From positions 1 to 64,000 of the forward strand of contig JAJCYD010000052.1 in assembly GCA_029263125.1 (NCBI GenBank): a stretch of DNA of 64,000 bases, read 5' to 3'. The notes under the pieces were generated by a model. That model did no database searches. It was not told where the DNA came from and worked only from the letters and a program-made list of their open reading frames with translations. Below are positions 24,100-33,002 of this stretch, one piece after another; position 1 is the first letter of the stretch, and each line of letters opens with the position of its first letter. The position numbers were made by a program, and so were the translations under genes. This stretch comes from Solirubrobacteraceae bacterium (GTDB lineage: Bacteria; Actinomycetota; Thermoleophilia; Solirubrobacterales; Solirubrobacteraceae).

Positions 24100-25776
24100 T
24101 CAATCGTCCTTTCGCGTCCGCCGCCTGCGCAGCCGTGACGCCTCGAAGCGCAGCGCGAGCACATCCTGCGGTGGCAAGCCCGCGCCTTGGATGAGCACGG
24201 CCGCATCGATCTCCTCGACGACCTGCTGCCAGTGGCCGGCTCTCAACAGCTCATCCAGGTGCTCGCGTCGCTTGTGGATGGTCTTCCAGGCTCTGGCGAG
24301 CAGGGCCGGGGACGGGACCGGCAGCACCGCGGCCTCGCTGGGCTCCATCTTCAGGATGCCGCCACCGTAGGAGCGGCCGAAAACCTCGGCGCCGAGCATG
24401 GTCACCGAGTTGAGCGCCAGGAGCGGAAGTGCATCGCGGGCGATCGTGGGCGCGTCCGCTCGCAGCACCACGCCGTGCATCGAGTTCACGAACGAGACCC
24501 CGGCCTCGTTGGCGATCAGCCGCGGATAGCGGTGGGACATGTATGTGAAGAACACGTCGGGAGCGCCGACGACCGGTGGACGCCACCACGGCGTTCGAAC
24601 GGTGCATTTGTACGCGTCGTGGACGCCGAGTCCCCGCCCGTGCGCGATGTAGCGGGCCAGCCCACCCCGCGGACGATTCGTCTTGGGATTCAGCAGCCAC
24701 ACCCGTTCGCCCTGCAGCCTGAGCTGTTCCCAGCGGCCCCGTGTGAAGCGCGATCCCTGGAGGTGCTTGGTCCCTGGCGGCACGATCGGCGTCAGGTCAT
24801 TGCCCGCGATGTTGAACCGCTCTCGGGTCGCCTCGGTAAGCGCGAAGAACGCATTGGCGCCCGTGACGGTGCCGAGTTCCGGCGCACCGTAGCTGCCAAG
24901 GTCAGCGAAATGTCTCGTGGTGACACGACGAAACAGCGCACGACGCTCCGTTGGCAGCAGCAGGTCAGTCCACTTTCCCTGGGCCTGCGGCGCCACGGCG
25001 ACTCCGTCGAAGACGTGCAGGCGCTCCAGTTCTTCCGCGTCGCGGACCTGGTGCAGGGCGAACGCGTCGCAGCCTCCGCTGCCCTGGGCGACGAGCAGAA
25101 CGACCTGCTCTTCGGCATCGCGAAACTGCAGCTGCTCGAAGAGGACCAGATGCACTGACGCGAACCGCTCACGCAACCAACGTCGGACCGGCTCCGCGTA
25201 GCCGACCGTCAGCAACTCGGCTGGGAGCACGAGCGCGACCCGTCCGTCGGGCTTGAGGAACGAACAGGCGTGGACGAGCAGCGCCGCCCACGAGGACGCC
25301 AGTCCGGAGAGCCGCACGCCCTGAGCGAGCGCCGCCGCCGCCGAGCGTCTGCGGGTCTGGCCCTTGTGATCGTGGTATCGGACGAACGGCGGGTTGCCGA
25401 CGACCGCGTCCATCCATCCAAGCGTGCCGCCGAGCTGTGCCGGAGTGGGCTGGGCGAAGAAGTCGCCGGCGATCAGGTTCGCGTCGAACCCCTCGGCCTT
25501 CAGCAGCGCCCGCGAGTGCTCCAGCGAGGCCTGGTGAAGGTCGACGCCGTGCAGGACCTCGCCGGTCGTCGCCGGATCCGCGCCGTTGGCGGCCAGTCGT
25601 CGCGCGGCCGCGAGCAGAAAGACGGCCTCGCCGCACGTCGGGTCCAGCACGCGCGCATCGGGTCGGCCACCCGTCGCCCACGCCGCGAGGAAGTCGGCAA
25701 TGGGGGCGGGCGTGAAGAACGCCCCTCGACGCTTGCGAAGGTCTGGTTCGTCGCGGGGTTCGACGGTCGCGAGCAT
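24100..25776 (-). CDS. N6-adenine DNA methyltransferase of a type II restriction-modification system
   Basis: A 558-residue gamma-type amino-methyltransferase. Motif X-like RKRRGAFFTP (about 16-23), motif I VLDPTCGEAVFL (43-54) and catalytic motif IV NPPFVRY (128-134) are in the order used by TaqI/Eco57I-like enzymes. The C-terminal half is a target-recognition domain (TGANAFFALTE, GGGILKMEPSEAAVLPVP). It methylates adenine in an unknown site to protect host DNA. It is followed without a gap by the putative nuclease. Confidence 0.88.
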   Translation of the reverse strand: MLATVEPRDEPDLRKRRGAFFTPAPIADFLAAWATGGRPDARVLDPTCGEAVFLLAAARRLAANGADPATTGEVLHGVDLHQASLEHSRALLKAEGFDANLIAGDFFAQPTPAQLGGTLGWMDAVVGNPPFVRYHDHKGQTRRRSAAAALAQGVRLSGLASSWAALLVHACSFLKPDGRVALVLPAELLTVGYAEPVRRWLRERFASVHLVLFEQLQFRDAEEQVVLLVAQGSGGCDAFALHQVRDAEELERLHVFDGVAVAPQAQGKWTDLLLPTERRALFRRVTTRHFADLGSYGAPELGTVTGANAFFALTEATRERFNIAGNDLTPIVPPGTKHLQGSRFTRGRWEQLRLQGERVWLLNPKTNRPRGGLARYIAHGRGLGVHDAYKCTVRTPWWRPPVVGAPDVFFTYMSHRYPRLIANEAGVSFVNSMHGVVLRADAPTIARDALPLLALNSVTMLGAEVFGRSYGGGILKMEPSEAAVLPVPSPALLARAWKTIHKRREHLDELLRAGHWQQVVEEIDAAVLIQGAGLPPQDVLALRFEASRLRRRRTRKDD

Positions 25777-25808
25777 CGACCGCCGAGCCTATTGGCGGCC
25801 CCGGTCGG

Positions 25809-26279
25809 TCACGGTGCCGCAAGCTCGGCGAGCGTCTTGAGCACGATGTCGTCGTGGGTCTTCGGTGAGACCTTGGGGATCACATGGGCGATCGCGCCGT
25901 CGGCGTCGATGATGAACGTCGCGCGCTGTGCACCCAAGTAGGTGCGGCCGTACATCGACTTCTGCACCCACACGCCGTAGGCGTCGCAGACAGCGTGGTC
26001 CTCGTCGGCGAGCAGCGTGAAGTTCAGCTCGCGCTTGTCGTGGAACTTCTTGACCTTCGCGACGGGGTCGGGCGAGATGCCGAGGACCGTTGCGCCCGCG
26101 GCGGCGTACTCGTCGCGGCGGTCACGGATCGAGCAGGCCTGCGTCGTGCAGCCCGGCGTGTCGGCCTTGGGATAGAAGTAGACGACGACCGTCTGGCCGT
26201 GGAAGTCGGAGAGCTTGACGATCGCGCCGGAGTGGTCGGGCAGCTCGAAATCTGGGGCTGGGGCGCCGGTTTGGATCAT
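25809..26279 (-). CDS. bcp: Peroxiredoxin, BCP/PrxQ type
   Basis: A 156-residue thiol peroxidase that reduces hydroperoxides with thioredoxin. PKADTPGCTTQACSIRD carries the peroxidatic Cys44 and resolving Cys49 at the five-residue spacing of PrxQ/BCP. FELPDHSGAIVKLSDFHGQ and a C-terminal THDDIV helix complete the thioredoxin fold. The ATG is at 26279. The upstream intergenic region is long (344 bp). Confidence 0.92.
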   Translation of the reverse strand: MIQTGAPAPDFELPDHSGAIVKLSDFHGQTVVVYFYPKADTPGCTTQACSIRDRRDEYAAAGATVLGISPDPVAKVKKFHDKRELNFTLLADEDHAVCDAYGVWVQKSMYGRTYLGAQRATFIIDADGAIAHVIPKVSPKTHDDIVLKTLAELAAP

Positions 26280-26623
26280 CTGCGTTCCATTCGTTGGTGG
26301 GTCGCGGTTGTGCTCAGGAGTATGTAAGGGCTGGTCTGGCGGGGCTGGCGCCAGGACGGTCGTGCATCCTGATCGTGGCCTCGGAAGTGCTGACCGGGAG
26401 GGGAGGTAGTGTCGAGTAGCAGTGACCTCGCGTCGTTGCAGCGTCGAGCTCGCTGGTCCACGCCAACCTCCGCGCCACGATGATCCATGCGAGCAACGCG
26501 CGCCAGATCGCGTTCTGCGGCACGCTCGGGGCCCAGCACGCGTCCGACCTTGATGGCGTGGGGTGCTGTTGGCCTGGTCGAGCACCGAGCAGCTTGCCGG
26601 CGGACCGGCGTAGCCTTAGCGCC
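26280..26623. other. 344-base intergenic region between bcp and fpg
   Basis: No reading frame on either strand shows a domain. It must hold the promoters of the divergent bcp and fpg genes; only the fpg -10 (26611-26616) is clear. A CATACT at about 26321-26326 on the minus strand might serve bcp with a leader of about 40 nt. No tRNA, hairpin terminator or repeat was recognised. Confidence 0.5.
26611..26616 (+). promoter_or_regulatory. -10 hexamer TAGCCT of the fpg gene
   Basis: TAGCCT lies 7 nt before GTG 26624, leaderless spacing. It supports the GTG start although the frame is open for another 140 bases upstream. Confidence 0.5.
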
Positions 26624-27472
26624 GTGCCGGAGCTTCCGGAGGTCGAGATCACCGCGCGGCGCCTGCACGCCGCGCTGAGCGGTGCGCGGATCGAGTCGGC
26701 GACGGCGCCCGGGATCAACGCGCTGAAGACCTTCGACCCGCCGCTGCAGGCGCTGCAAGGACGGGAGATCGAGCGCGTCGGTCGTCGCGGCAAGCAGCTC
26801 GTCATCGAGGTCTCGGGCGAGCTCGTCGTCCTCGTGCACCTGATGAGCGCCGGGCGACTGCAGCTCTACGACAAGCGCGCCGGGCCACGCGATCGCACCT
26901 CGCGCCTGCTGCTGCGCATCGACGGCGGCCGCGAGCTGCGCCTCAGGGAGTTCGGTACCAAGCAGGCCGCGTGGGTGAAGGTGCTGCCCGCGACCGCGCT
27001 GGATGACGAGGAGCTGCTGACGACGCTGGGGCCGGAGGCCTGGCCGCAGCCGCCCGAGGACTTGCGCGCGCTGCTGAAGGCCGCGCGTCCGCTGCACACG
27101 CTGCTGCGCGACCAGCGCGTCATCGCGGGCATCGGCCGATCGTGGGTCGACGAGATCCTGTGGACCGCCCGGCTGTCGCCCTTCAAGCGTGGCAACGACC
27201 TCGACGACGACGAGTCCGCCGCGCTGCGCGAGGCGATCGTCACGACGCTCGACGGCGCGCTTGAGCACTACGAGCAGATCGTGAAGCTGCCGATCCCCGA
27301 CAAGCTGCCGCTACCGCTGCAGGTCCACCGCAAGGCCGGCGAGCCCTGCCCGCGCTGCGGCGCGGCGATCGAGGCCGTCCACTACGAGGACTACGTCATG
27401 TGCTACTGCCCCGACGAGCAGACGGGCGGCAAGGTGCTCAAGGACCGTCGTCTGTCGCGGCTGCTGAAGTGA
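26624..27472 (+). CDS. mutM: Formamidopyrimidine-DNA glycosylase (Fpg/MutM)
   Basis: A 282-residue bifunctional glycosylase/AP lyase for oxidised purines. Start GTG gives V-PELPEVE; after initiator-Met removal Pro and Glu2 are the catalytic residues. Other features: GRRGKQLVIEVSG (beta-hairpin Lys), LMSAGRLQLY, a GIGRSWVDEILW H2TH motif, and a C-terminal zinc finger starting CPRCGAAIEAVH. The finger end reads MCYCPDEQTGGKVLKD: the usual fourth Cys (CPxCQ) is replaced by acidic residues and an extra Cys sits two residues earlier. It is 4 nt upstream of the CoA-disulfide reductase gene. Confidence 0.9.
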   Translation: MPELPEVEITARRLHAALSGARIESATAPGINALKTFDPPLQALQGREIERVGRRGKQLVIEVSGELVVLVHLMSAGRLQLYDKRAGPRDRTSRLLLRIDGGRELRLREFGTKQAAWVKVLPATALDDEELLTTLGPEAWPQPPEDLRALLKAARPLHTLLRDQRVIAGIGRSWVDEILWTARLSPFKRGNDLDDDESAALREAIVTTLDGALEHYEQIVKLPIPDKLPLPLQVHRKAGEPCPRCGAAIEAVHYEDYVMCYCPDEQTGGKVLKDRRLSRLLK

Positions 27473-27476
27473 CGTC

Positions 27477-28817
27477 ATGACCACACGACTGGCGATCATC
27501 GGCGGCGACGCCGGCGGCATGAGCGCGGCGAGCATCGCGCGGCGTCGCGACGAGGATCTGGAGATCGTCGCGTTCGAGCGCGGGGAGCACACGTCGTACT
27601 CGGCCTGCGGGATCCCGTACTACGTCGCCGGCCTCGTCGAGGATGCCGGCAGGCTGATCGCTCGCAGCCCGCAGCAGCACCGAGACAGGGGAATCGACGT
27701 GCGTACGTGCTGCGAGGTGCTGGGAATCGACCTCGACGCGCGGATGCTGACCGTGCGCGCGGACGATCGCGAATCCAGCGAGCCGTTTGACCAGCTCGTC
27801 ATCGCCACGGGTGCCGAGCCCGTGCTGCCCAACGTGCCGGGCGCCGAGGCGATCGAACCGGCCCGGACGGTCGACGCGGGCGAGCGCCTGCGCGCGGCGC
27901 TGGACCGCGGCGGGCGCTGCGCGGTCGTCGTCGGCGCGGGCTACATCGGCCTGGAGATGGCCGAGGCGCTCGTCAGCCAGGGCCTCAACGTGACGATGAT
28001 CGAGGCCGCGCCCCAGGTCATGGGCACGCTGGACGCCGACATGGCCGCCCACGTCCAGGAGGCGGCGGAGGGCACGGGCATCCGGGTCGTCTTGAACGAA
28101 GGCGTCGAAGAGATCGTCACCGACGCGTCCGGCGCGCCGACCGAGGTGCGGACGGCGTCGGGCACCTATCCGGCCGACCACGTCGTGATCGGCACCGGCG
28201 CGCGACCCGCGGTGAAGCTCGCCGCCGACGCCGGATTGGCCCTCGGCGACAGCGGGGCGCTCGCCGTCGACGACCACCAGCGCTGCCCTGGCCACGACGG
28301 GGTCTTCGCGGCCGGAGACTGCGTCGAGAGCCATCACCGCGTGCTCGACAAGGCCGTGAACATCCAGCTCGGCACCCACGCCAACAAGCAGGGACGCATC
28401 GCCGGCACGAACGCCACCGGTGGCGACGCGCGCTTCCCCGGCGTCATCGGCACGGCCGTCTCGAAGATCTGCCGCTATGAGGTGGCGCGCACCGGCATCG
28501 GCGAGCGCGAGGCGCAGCGCGCCGGCATCGAGGTCGTCTGCGCGACGATCGAGGATCGCACGCGCGCCGGCTACTACCCGGGCGCCGGCCCGATCTGGGT
28601 CAAGCTTCTCGCCGAACCCGGTACCGGCCGCCTGCTCGGCGGGCAGATCGTCGGCGTCGAGGGGGCGGCGAAGCGCATCGACGTGCTCGCGACCGCCATC
28701 TGGACGGGCCTCGCGGTCGACGAGCTCGCGCTGCTGGACCTCTCCTACGCGCCGCCGTTCAGCGGCGTCTACGACCCGCTGCTGATCGCCGCGCGCGCGA
28801 CCGCGAAGCTCGCGTAG
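27477..28817 (+). CDS. CoA-disulfide reductase / NADH oxidase-type flavoprotein
   Basis: A 446-residue single-cysteine pyridine-nucleotide disulfide oxidoreductase. It has the FAD loop IIGGDAGGMSAAS, the redox motif SYSACGIPYYV (single active-site Cys), the NAD loop VVVGAGYIGLEMAEAL, FAAGDCVES and a dimerisation domain with PFSGVYDPLL. Members reduce CoA disulfide or persulfides, or oxidise NADH. The start is 4 nt after the mutM stop, so the pair likely forms one transcript. Confidence 0.88.
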   Translation: MTTRLAIIGGDAGGMSAASIARRRDEDLEIVAFERGEHTSYSACGIPYYVAGLVEDAGRLIARSPQQHRDRGIDVRTCCEVLGIDLDARMLTVRADDRESSEPFDQLVIATGAEPVLPNVPGAEAIEPARTVDAGERLRAALDRGGRCAVVVGAGYIGLEMAEALVSQGLNVTMIEAAPQVMGTLDADMAAHVQEAAEGTGIRVVLNEGVEEIVTDASGAPTEVRTASGTYPADHVVIGTGARPAVKLAADAGLALGDSGALAVDDHQRCPGHDGVFAAGDCVESHHRVLDKAVNIQLGTHANKQGRIAGTNATGGDARFPGVIGTAVSKICRYEVARTGIGEREAQRAGIEVVCATIEDRTRAGYYPGAGPIWVKLLAEPGTGRLLGGQIVGVEGAAKRIDVLATAIWTGLAVDELALLDLSYAPPFSGVYDPLLIAARATAKLA

Positions 28818-28820
28818 CGC

Positions 28821-29294
28821 TCAGCCCGCGATCCGCGCGATCTCGCGGGGGCGCATCAGCGCGATCAGCTCGCCCCGCCGGGACGCCAGCAGCCGAACGC
28901 CGGCGATCCCGCCCTTCTTCAGGTCGATCCGCGCGCCCGTGAGGTCGTGGACGACCTGCTCGAAGTCGGGGTTGTGGCCCACGACGAGCAGGCGCTTGTC
29001 GAGACCCGCCGCGTGCACGAGCTCGATCGCGTCGTCGGCATCAAAGCCACTGCTCAGCGGCTCGTGCACGACCGGCTCGCCGTCGAGCAGCTCGCACGCG
29101 AGCCTCGCGGTGTCCAGCGATCGCACGCGCGGGCTCGTCGCGACGAGCTGGAAGGTCAGCTCGAGTGCCGCCAGTGCGACCCCCGCAGCGCGTGACTGCG
29201 TCTCGCCGCGCTCGGTGAGGCGGCGCTGCTCGTCCGGCCGCGCGCCATGCGGCTCGGCCTCGCCATGACGCAGGAACCACAGTTGCTGGGCCAT
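28821..29294 (-). CDS. SixA-like histidine phosphatase
   Basis: A 157-residue member of the histidine phosphatase superfamily. FLRHGEAEP holds the phospho-acceptor His (RHG), the second Arg lies in TSPRVRSLDTA, and LLVVGHNPDFEQVVHDLTG contains the second catalytic His. Its short, uncapped form matches SixA, which dephosphorylates phosphohistidine proteins. ATG 29294 lies 9 nt after TAGGTT. It is convergent with the flavoprotein gene, with only 3 nt between stops. Confidence 0.87.
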   Translation of the reverse strand: MAQQLWFLRHGEAEPHGARPDEQRRLTERGETQSRAAGVALAALELTFQLVATSPRVRSLDTARLACELLDGEPVVHEPLSSGFDADDAIELVHAAGLDKRLLVVGHNPDFEQVVHDLTGARIDLKKGGIAGVRLLASRRGELIALMRPREIARIAG

Positions 29295-29303
29295 TGCAAG
29301 CGG

Positions 29304-29309
29304 AACCTA
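29304..29309 (-). promoter_or_regulatory. -10 hexamer TAGGTT of the sixA-like gene
   Basis: TAGGTT lies 9 nt before ATG 29294. It sits in the 85-bp region shared with the divergent ECF sigma gene, next to a perfect ACCGAC-CTGT-GTCGGT hairpin (29334-29349). Confidence 0.42.
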
Positions 29310-29379
29310 CAGGTCCGTCGGCGCACGGTCGTCACCGACCTGTGTCGGTCACATTCCTGGCCGTCGGGGTCCTGTACTG

Positions 29380-29934
29380 GTGGAGTCCGACCCCTTGCCG
29401 CTGAATGCCGACGACATCTCAGATCTCTACGCGTGCCATGCGCGCCGGCTCATCGCGTTCTTCGTGCGCCGCACCTACGACGCCGAGGTCGCGGTGGAGC
29501 TGATGGCCGAGACGTTCGCCGCCGCCGTGGCCGATCGTCGCCGCTTCCGCGGCAGCAGCGACGAGGAGGCGACCGCGTGGCTGTATGGCATCGCGCGCCA
29601 CCGCTACAGCGATTGGCTGCGCCACGCACACGTCGAGCGCAAGGCGCTGTCGCGGCTGGGTCTCGATCCGCCCCAGCTGACCGACGCCGAGCTCGAGCGC
29701 ATCGATGAGCTGGCGGGAACGGCGGAGCTGCGTGCGAAGGTGGCCGAGCAGCTCGAGGCGATGGCACCCGATCATCGCGCGGCGCTGCAGCTGCGCGTCG
29801 TCGACGAGTGCTCCTACGAGGACGTGGCGGCGCGCCTCGGAGTCAGCGAGCAGACCGCACGCGCGCGGGTCTCGCGGGCGTTGCGCGCGTTGGGACAGGC
29901 CGTCGGCGAGGCCGAAGCGGGGCACCTTGCCTGA
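29380..29934 (+). CDS. ECF-type RNA polymerase sigma factor
   Basis: A 184-residue sigma-70 family factor of the ECF class. Region 2 covers DLYACHARRLIAFFVRR through RYSDWLRHAHVERKA (about 10-90). Region 4 is MAPDHRAALQLRVVDECSYEDVAARLGVSEQTARARVSRAL (split helix-turn-helix, about 128-170). It heads an operon with two membrane-anchored proteins and a lipoprotein. No zinc-type anti-sigma gene is present; the next gene may act as regulator only if its 36-residue cytosolic tail suffices. GTG start; no clear ribosome site. Confidence 0.88.
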   Translation: MESDPLPLNADDISDLYACHARRLIAFFVRRTYDAEVAVELMAETFAAAVADRRRFRGSSDEEATAWLYGIARHRYSDWLRHAHVERKALSRLGLDPPQLTDAELERIDELAGTAELRAKVAEQLEAMAPDHRAALQLRVVDECSYEDVAARLGVSEQTARARVSRALRALGQAVGEAEAGHLA

Positions 29935-31129
29935 GCGCGACGACTTCTCGGACTTCCCCGGGCTCGCGCGGTTCGGCGAGGCGCTGCACGACGCCGCGCT
30001 GCGGGCCGGGGCGCCTCGTCGACGCTGGTGGCGCGGCATCACGCTGTCGCTTGTCGTCGCACTCGGCGTTGCCACGAGCGCGACGGGGACGGTGGTCGCG
30101 CTGCGCGGCACGGTGATCTCCACGCCGGACCCGCGCGTGCGCTCCGCGGCGCAGACGCCGCTCGAGCATTCGGCCGTGCTGACGTCGCCGCGCTCGGCCG
30201 ACCCGGCCGGCGGGCCGCCGTGGGCCCTGCGCCTGACGAGCAGTGAGACCGGCCAGACCTGCACGACGGTCGGCCAGGTGCGCGACGACGTTTTCGGGAT
30301 CGTCGGGCAGGACGGCGTGTTCCGCCAGATCCCGCCGGCCGTGACCGATGCGTGCGGACGCGGGCCGCTGCTCGGCAGCCGGATCGTGTCGGCGCCAACA
30401 GCGCGAGCGACGCGTTCGATCGCCTACGGGGTTGGCGGTGAGGACGTCCGTGCGGTGACCATGATCACCGGCGACGAGCGGCGCAAGCTCGAGCTCGGCG
30501 AGCGCGGCACGTTCGTCGCTGCCCTTCCCGGCTACCCCGAGGACACCGCTGCCCGTGTGCAGATCACAGGGCAGGATGGACGGGTCGAGCGCCACGATCT
30601 CGGCGCCCGCCCCGGCCTGGTCACCGACATTGACGGTGCGCCGGCGTGGCGTCTGGCGCGCTACGAGCTCGGCTCACGCCAGTACTGCGCGCGTCTCGGC
30701 GATGCTCGGGGCCCCGCCGATCGCGCCAAGGCTGCGACCAGCGCGAACGGCGGACGTGCGTCCACGCCCACCGCCTGCATCTCTCGGCGCGACGACGTCG
30801 ACTGGGCGGCGCAGGCGCTGCGGCTGCGCCCTGGCCAGAAGGGCGTGCCCGGCTTTGACCGCTGGGACTACAAGCGGCGCCCGCCCCGCACCGTGCTGCT
30901 CGGCGTGGCTCGTGCGTCTGGACTGATCACGCGCGTGACGGTCACCGGAGCGGGGGCGCCGCGCGAGCTGACCCCGGCGCCGAACGGCACGTTCGCGCTG
31001 TTGCTGGCGGTGAGCGTCGATCCGCGCGACCTGCGGATCAGCGTGCGCCTGAAGGACGGCAGCACGCAACAGGGCCGCCCGGGGCACGGGATCGTCAGCG
31101 ACATCGTCCCGTCGAGGAGGCCGCGATGA
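29927..31129 (+). CDS. Membrane-anchored exoprotein of the sigma operon (paralogue 1)
   Basis: A 400-residue protein with a 36-residue basic cytosolic N-terminus, one membrane segment (about 37-59) and a long outside part. The outside part holds a module with ADPAGGPPWALRLT, a pair of Cys about 40 residues apart, IAYGVGGEDVRAVTM and GTFVAALPGY; a similar module recurs later. The next gene has the same modules. TTG 29927 overlaps the sigma stop by 8 nt; other starts downstream are possible. Function unknown; it could sense the envelope for the sigma factor (inference). Confidence 0.7.
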   Translation: MPERDDFSDFPGLARFGEALHDAALRAGAPRRRWWRGITLSLVVALGVATSATGTVVALRGTVISTPDPRVRSAAQTPLEHSAVLTSPRSADPAGGPPWALRLTSSETGQTCTTVGQVRDDVFGIVGQDGVFRQIPPAVTDACGRGPLLGSRIVSAPTARATRSIAYGVGGEDVRAVTMITGDERRKLELGERGTFVAALPGYPEDTAARVQITGQDGRVERHDLGARPGLVTDIDGAPAWRLARYELGSRQYCARLGDARGPADRAKAATSANGGRASTPTACISRRDDVDWAAQALRLRPGQKGVPGFDRWDYKRRPPRTVLLGVARASGLITRVTVTGAGAPRELTPAPNGTFALLLAVSVDPRDLRISVRLKDGSTQQGRPGHGIVSDIVPSRRPR

Positions 31130-32334
31130 ATCTGCGCCGCTGGATCGCAGCCACCCTCGTTGCCGGCGTCGCCCTCGGTGCGGCCGTCGCACTGCGCTAT
31201 CGCGGCGCGCCGTCCCCGGCGTTCGCCGCGCCGGTCGCGGGCGCTGACCCTCCGCCGGTGCAACGCATCCCGATCTCGCCGAGGGGACCGGTCGCGATCG
31301 CCGCGCGCGCCGACGACCCGGGCGGTGGCACGCCGTGGGCGGTGCGCCGCTTTACGACGAGAACAGACGGCCACACCTACCCGTGCAGCCAACTTGGGCG
31401 CCTGGATGGGAAGCGGTTCGGCTGGATCTCCCCCGGCCGGCCGTTTCGCGCCGCGCGCTTCGATCAAGCGGACGTGTCGACGATGTGCGGCGAGCGCTTC
31501 TTCCAGGGCAGGCCGCAGCTCACGCAGGTGACGCTCACCACCGACGGGGCGACCGGTTTGCCTCGGCCCGACCGCACGGTCGTGTGGGGGGTACTGCCAC
31601 CGGGCATCGCGAGCGCGCGGCTCAGCGACGGCACGCGGCTGCGGCCGGGCGCCGGCGGCGTCGTGCTGGCCGTGCTGCCCGGACAGCCGGTCGGAACGCT
31701 GCGGCTCTCCGGCACGCTGCGGACGAGCTCGGGCACGCTTCGGACGTTCCCCGACCCGGCGGCCGGACAGCGGCGGGCGCTCTCGACCGCGCGCCGTCGT
31801 CCCGTGGACGCTGCGCCGCTGAGCGATCGCACGCGCGTCGCGGCGCTGGCCGCGGATCCCGCGGGTGGCGCGGCCTGGGGGATTCTCACCGCCCCCGGCA
31901 CTCGCGGGGCGACCTGCTTCTCCGAGCCATCGCACATCGTCGGCGACCGTGCCGCCCTCGTCGATCCTCGGCTCGGCCTTGCGATGGTCAGCCCGTTGTT
32001 CTTCGGGCTCGACTGCTCCGACCGGCGAGCGCCGACCGCCACCCAGCCGTTGCGGATGGATGTGCTGGTCTCCTCGATTCCCGACGAGGATCCGACGGGC
32101 GCGCGGCAGCTGCGGCGACTCAACGACCGTACGGTGCTGCACGGGCGCACGACCGCCGACGTCACCGCGGTGACGATCACGACGTCACGCGACATCCGGA
32201 CGGTCGTGCCCGATCCTCGCACGCATGTCGTGCTCGCCGTCTACGACGGAACCTTCCCCGCTGAGCGGGTGAAGTTCACGGCGACGCTACGCAACGGGCG
32301 CCACGTCACCGTGCTGCAGTCCTCCGGCGGTTGA
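31126..32334 (+). CDS. Membrane-anchored or secreted exoprotein of the sigma operon (paralogue 2)
   Basis: A 402-residue protein. A signal or anchor segment (about 5-24) precedes two copies of the module seen in the upstream gene: ADDPGGGTPWAVRRFT with CSQLG and TMCG cysteines, then VVWGVLPPGIASARL with VVLAVLPG; later AADPAGGAAWGILTAPG, DCSD and TAVTITT with HVVLAVYDG. The repeat (about 150-190 residues) appears to be an uncharacterised beta-rich fold with conserved cysteines. ATG 31126 overlaps the preceding stop (ATGA), so the paralogues are translated together. Confidence 0.72.
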   Translation: MNLRRWIAATLVAGVALGAAVALRYRGAPSPAFAAPVAGADPPPVQRIPISPRGPVAIAARADDPGGGTPWAVRRFTTRTDGHTYPCSQLGRLDGKRFGWISPGRPFRAARFDQADVSTMCGERFFQGRPQLTQVTLTTDGATGLPRPDRTVVWGVLPPGIASARLSDGTRLRPGAGGVVLAVLPGQPVGTLRLSGTLRTSSGTLRTFPDPAAGQRRALSTARRRPVDAAPLSDRTRVAALAADPAGGAAWGILTAPGTRGATCFSEPSHIVGDRAALVDPRLGLAMVSPLFFGLDCSDRRAPTATQPLRMDVLVSSIPDEDPTGARQLRRLNDRTVLHGRTTADVTAVTITTSRDIRTVVPDPRTHVVLAVYDGTFPAERVKFTATLRNGRHVTVLQSSGG

Positions 32335-32379
32335 CGTGTGGCAACGGACCTCGCGCGCCCGGCGAACCGTACCTCTCAC

Positions 32380-32892
32380 ATGGGCACCAGGACATGCGCC
32401 GGAGCAGTTCTGCTCGGTGCGGCGATCACGGTGGCCGGCTGCGGCTCCGACACGGATGAACGAGCAACGGCATCGGTGTCAGCTCGGAACGCACCGGCGG
32501 CCCAGTCGGTTGATGCTGTGATAGCTCCACGGTGGGGCACTCGCGGCACGCGGTTTGACATTGCGATCACCACGCGCCGCGTCACCGGAGACGTCGGCCG
32601 AGCGAGGCGCGGCTACCGAGTCGAGATTCGATCCGTGAATCCGGCCAGCGCATGTGTCAACAACCGCGACCGCTCGTTCCCGGCCGCGCCCGCCGGCGTC
32701 CGCCTTCGCGTGCGGCTCGGTCCGACGGGAACGGAGGGTGGTCATCTCGGATGGTGTAGCGGGCTGTTTCGAGGGACGATCACGTACTTCTCGGGCTTTG
32801 CCTGTCCGGCCAGGGGCACCTGCCATCCGCCTCGGGAATTTCCGGAGCGCTCTGACGTGGTCGCGCGCTTCGCACGTCGCATCCGGCGCTGA
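32380..32892 (+). CDS. Small lipoprotein, function unknown
   Basis: About 170 residues. From ATG 32380 the first 21 residues form a lipoprotein signal ending in TVAGC; a GTG at 32338, only 3 nt after the previous stop, would give a 14-residue longer N-terminus. The mature part is beta-rich with four cysteines (SACVNN, GWCSG, FACP, GTCHPP), suggesting disulfides outside the membrane. It probably closes the sigma-factor operon. I recognise no family. Confidence 0.65.
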   Translation: MGTRTCAGAVLLGAAITVAGCGSDTDERATASVSARNAPAAQSVDAVIAPRWGTRGTRFDIAITTRRVTGDVGRARRGYRVEIRSVNPASACVNNRDRSFPAAPAGVRLRVRLGPTGTEGGHLGWCSGLFRGTITYFSGFACPARGTCHPPREFPERSDVVARFARRIRR

Positions 32893-33002
32893 CGTGGCAT
32901 CGATGACCAGCCAGTCGGCCCCTTCTGCTCCGTCGCCGCCGATGGTGCGCGGAGCATCACCCACGTGCGCTCACGCGGCGAGCACCGCCGTCGCGACGAC
33001 GG

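Noticed and set aside
29302-29330. A GGAAC box in front of the sigma gene as an ECF autoregulatory promoter
   Set aside because: No matching -10 (CGTC-type) at the expected 16-18 bp; the box also lies in the sixA-like promoter.
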